Shown: positions 14,221 through 15,239 of the stretch, one piece after another
Layout of the letters: the number at the start of each line of letters is the position of its first letter
Numbering within the stretch: the stretch's first letter is position 1
Assembly: GCA_002397275.1 (NCBI GenBank)
Contig: DHAA01000008.1
Location: 20,889 to 36,127, forward strand
Source: Thermacetogenium sp. UBA4966
GTDB taxonomy: Bacteria; Bacillota; DSM-12270; Thermacetogeniales; Thermacetogeniaceae
DNA: 15,239 nt
Direction: 5' to 3'
The notes under the pieces: generated by a model
Told to the model about the DNA's origin: nothing
The model's input: only the letters and a program-made list of their open reading frames with translations
Database searches by the model: none
Program-made: the position numbers and the translations under genes

Positions 14221-14790
14221 CTAACTGATGTTTTTCTTTTTTATCTGGAGAACCAATTCCACTTCTTCTTGCCCTAAATTGAGTTTTTTAGCTATTTCTT
14301 GGTTGCTTAAGCCCTGCTTTGCCAATTCCATCATTTTGGCATACTTTTCGCCGTCGTCAATTCTTTTGACATCCTTACCGTCGCTGTCGCTGTTTGACGG
14401 GGGATGGGGCGTCTGCCCTTTTTTATTGAAGTTGCGGGGTTTTCCTTTCCCCGAATACTTCTGCTGCCGTTCTTTTGGCCGGTCGGCGTCCTTCGGATCC
14501 TTATTGCTTAAACGCAAACGCTGTTCTAAATTAGCAACAGAATCCCGCAGCTGTTTTGCTTGATGATCAACTCTCGATACCGCTTGCTCGGTTTGTTTTT
14601 TTACCGCGGCCAGCAGATCATCCGCTTCTTTTTTATATTGACGCATTTCACAAAAGAGTTCTTCCATTTTCCCTATTTCTTCAGTAACCCGCCGCAGTTT
14701 GAGATCACGCCTATCCCGCCAAACAACTAAAAAAACCAGGGTGATAATGCTTAAAGTCAACAGCGATAAAATAATAATTAAATATTCCAT
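14221..14790 (-). CDS. DUF6115 / SwrB-like membrane-anchored coiled-coil protein
   Basis: A 189-residue protein. One membrane segment at about 4-24 is followed by basic residues (RDRRDLKLRR), so the rest should be cytoplasmic. A heptad-rich helix runs about 36-97, then a charged, Pro/Ser/Lys-rich linker at 98-145. The C-terminal helix-turn-helix-like domain is at 148-187 (AKQGLSNQEIAKKLNLGQEEVELVLQ). This layout and the position immediately before rpsB match B. subtilis SwrB (YlxL), the last gene of the fla/che operon, which promotes flagellar type III secretion assembly. Identity is inferred from layout and synteny. ATG 14790 is the only plausible start, but the GAGGAG site is unusually far away (about 14 bases). 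Confidence 0.7.
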   Translation of the reverse strand: MEYLIIILSLLTLSIITLVFLVVWRDRRDLKLRRVTEEIGKMEELFCEMRQYKKEADDLLAAVKKQTEQAVSRVDHQAKQLRDSVANLEQRLRLSNKDPKDADRPKERQQKYSGKGKPRNFNKKGQTPHPPSNSDSDGKDVKRIDDGEKYAKMMELAKQGLSNQEIAKKLNLGQEEVELVLQIKKKNIS

Positions 14791-14813
14791 GTCTTACAAA
14801 TAACACTCCTCGA

Positions 14814-15149
14814 TTAAATTTTCAAATCAATAAGACGGCCGGGAACAAGCTTGGCATTCCCCTTGCTCTGTTCCGGTCTATTTTCCTTATCGGGAGAGGT
14901 CTCTTGCCCTGATTCTTTTTGCGAATCCGCATTCGACCCCTCATTTCCCCTCTCCCTCTCTTTAATCCTGCCCTCCCTCGTTTGAGGCAAGTTCTGGACA
15001 GATCTTTGGGCGAGTTCTGCTTCTCTGGAAAGCTGCGCGGCGAAACTCTGCTGTTGAGCTTGTTCGTTTGATTGCTCTACCTGCTGGATTCTTCCAACCT
15101 CCTGAGTTCTTGGCAACATCACCTGGAGATCAAGCGCTTTAATAGTCAT
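14814..15149 (-). CDS. Small Gln/Glu-rich protein of unknown function
   Basis: 111 residues from ATG 15149-15147, chosen because GGGAGGT lies 7 bases upstream; the frame is open further to 15230 but has no site there. The N-terminus TIKALDLQVMLPRTQEVGRI is ordered-looking. Residues 20-50 are Gln/Glu-rich and probably helical, residues 51-100 are charged and low complexity (likely disordered), and the end reads PGRLIDLKI. No signal peptide, membrane segment or catalytic motif is visible. I recall similar small proteins (LDLQV...TEV start, DIKL-type end) beside fliA/DUF6115 genes in clostridia, suggesting a motility-operon partner, but this is from memory. A real gene is likely because of its site and the 23-base gap to the next gene. 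Confidence 0.65.
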   Translation of the reverse strand: MTIKALDLQVMLPRTQEVGRIQQVEQSNEQAQQQSFAAQLSREAELAQRSVQNLPQTREGRIKERERGNEGSNADSQKESGQETSPDKENRPEQSKGNAKLVPGRLIDLKI

Positions 15150-15239
15150 ATAAATACCTCCCGCTCTACTCCGTTTATATTCAGTATGGCGCTGTTTTAT
15201 TCTCATCCCATCCTTTATAAAAACATACATGCCGCATCT
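15150..15239. other. Window edge, no identifiable gene
   Basis: These 90 bases hold the GGGAGGT site of the small Q/E-rich gene and otherwise no recognisable feature. In minus-strand reading one frame stays open to the window edge and the other two meet stops (TAA, TGA), so the end of an upstream gene could lie here but cannot be identified. Confidence 0.4.

Overview
The window is a gene-dense, almost purely minus-strand stretch of a Firmicutes (Bacillota) chromosome. It most resembles a motile, endospore-forming clostridium of the Peptococcaceae or a related group. Reasons: the gene order is the Gram-positive rpsB-tsf-pyrH-frr-uppS-cdsA-dxr-rseP-ispG-proS / rimP-nusA-rnpM-ylxQ-infB superoperon. 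A SwrB/DUF6115-type motility protein lies just upstream of rpsB. A YtvI-type (sporulation) membrane protein sits inside the cluster, and a clostridial 2[4Fe-4S] ferredoxin is present. The genus is inference. No rRNA, tRNA, CRISPR array, insertion sequence or phage gene was seen, and no stretch over 300 bases lacks a gene.

Layout in the direction of transcription (high to low coordinates). (1) 15149-14187: the probable tail of a motility gene cluster, with a small Q/E-rich protein of unknown function, a membrane-anchored coiled-coil DUF6115/SwrB-like protein, and a hairpin terminator. (2) About 14158-10820: an extended -10 promoter drives rpsB, tsf, pyrH and frr, then an unusual pair, a free-standing PASTA-like mini-protein and a 57-residue ferredoxin. 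It ends at a strong intrinsic terminator. (3) 10791-3016: uppS, cdsA, ytvI-like, dxr, rseP, ispG and proS, tightly packed or overlapping. They cover MEP-pathway isoprenoid synthesis, undecaprenyl and phospholipid precursors, a site-2 protease and prolyl-tRNA synthetase. (4) About 3003-1: a sigma-A-type promoter and a structured leader precede rimP, nusA, rnpM (ylxR), ylxQ and infB, the last cut off by the window edge at its GTP-binding loop.

The genes link ribosome assembly and translation (S2, EF-Ts, RRF, RimP, IF2, ProRS), transcription elongation (NusA), RNA-protein factors (RnpM, L7Ae-like), pyrimidine supply (PyrH) and envelope lipid precursors (Dxr, IspG, UppS, CdsA, RseP). Departures from the textbook order are the PASTA/ferredoxin cassette, a terminator just before uppS without a visible new promoter, a YtvI-like gene between cdsA and dxr, and the absence of polC between proS and rimP. 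Start codons are also unusual: 8 of 20 genes appear to start with TTG, including rpsB, tsf and frr, and only 8 with ATG.

No clearly novel defence or mobile system is visible. The best candidate for something undescribed is the PASTA/ferredoxin cassette, whose ferredoxin could serve IspG, an iron-sulfur enzyme of the same gene cluster.
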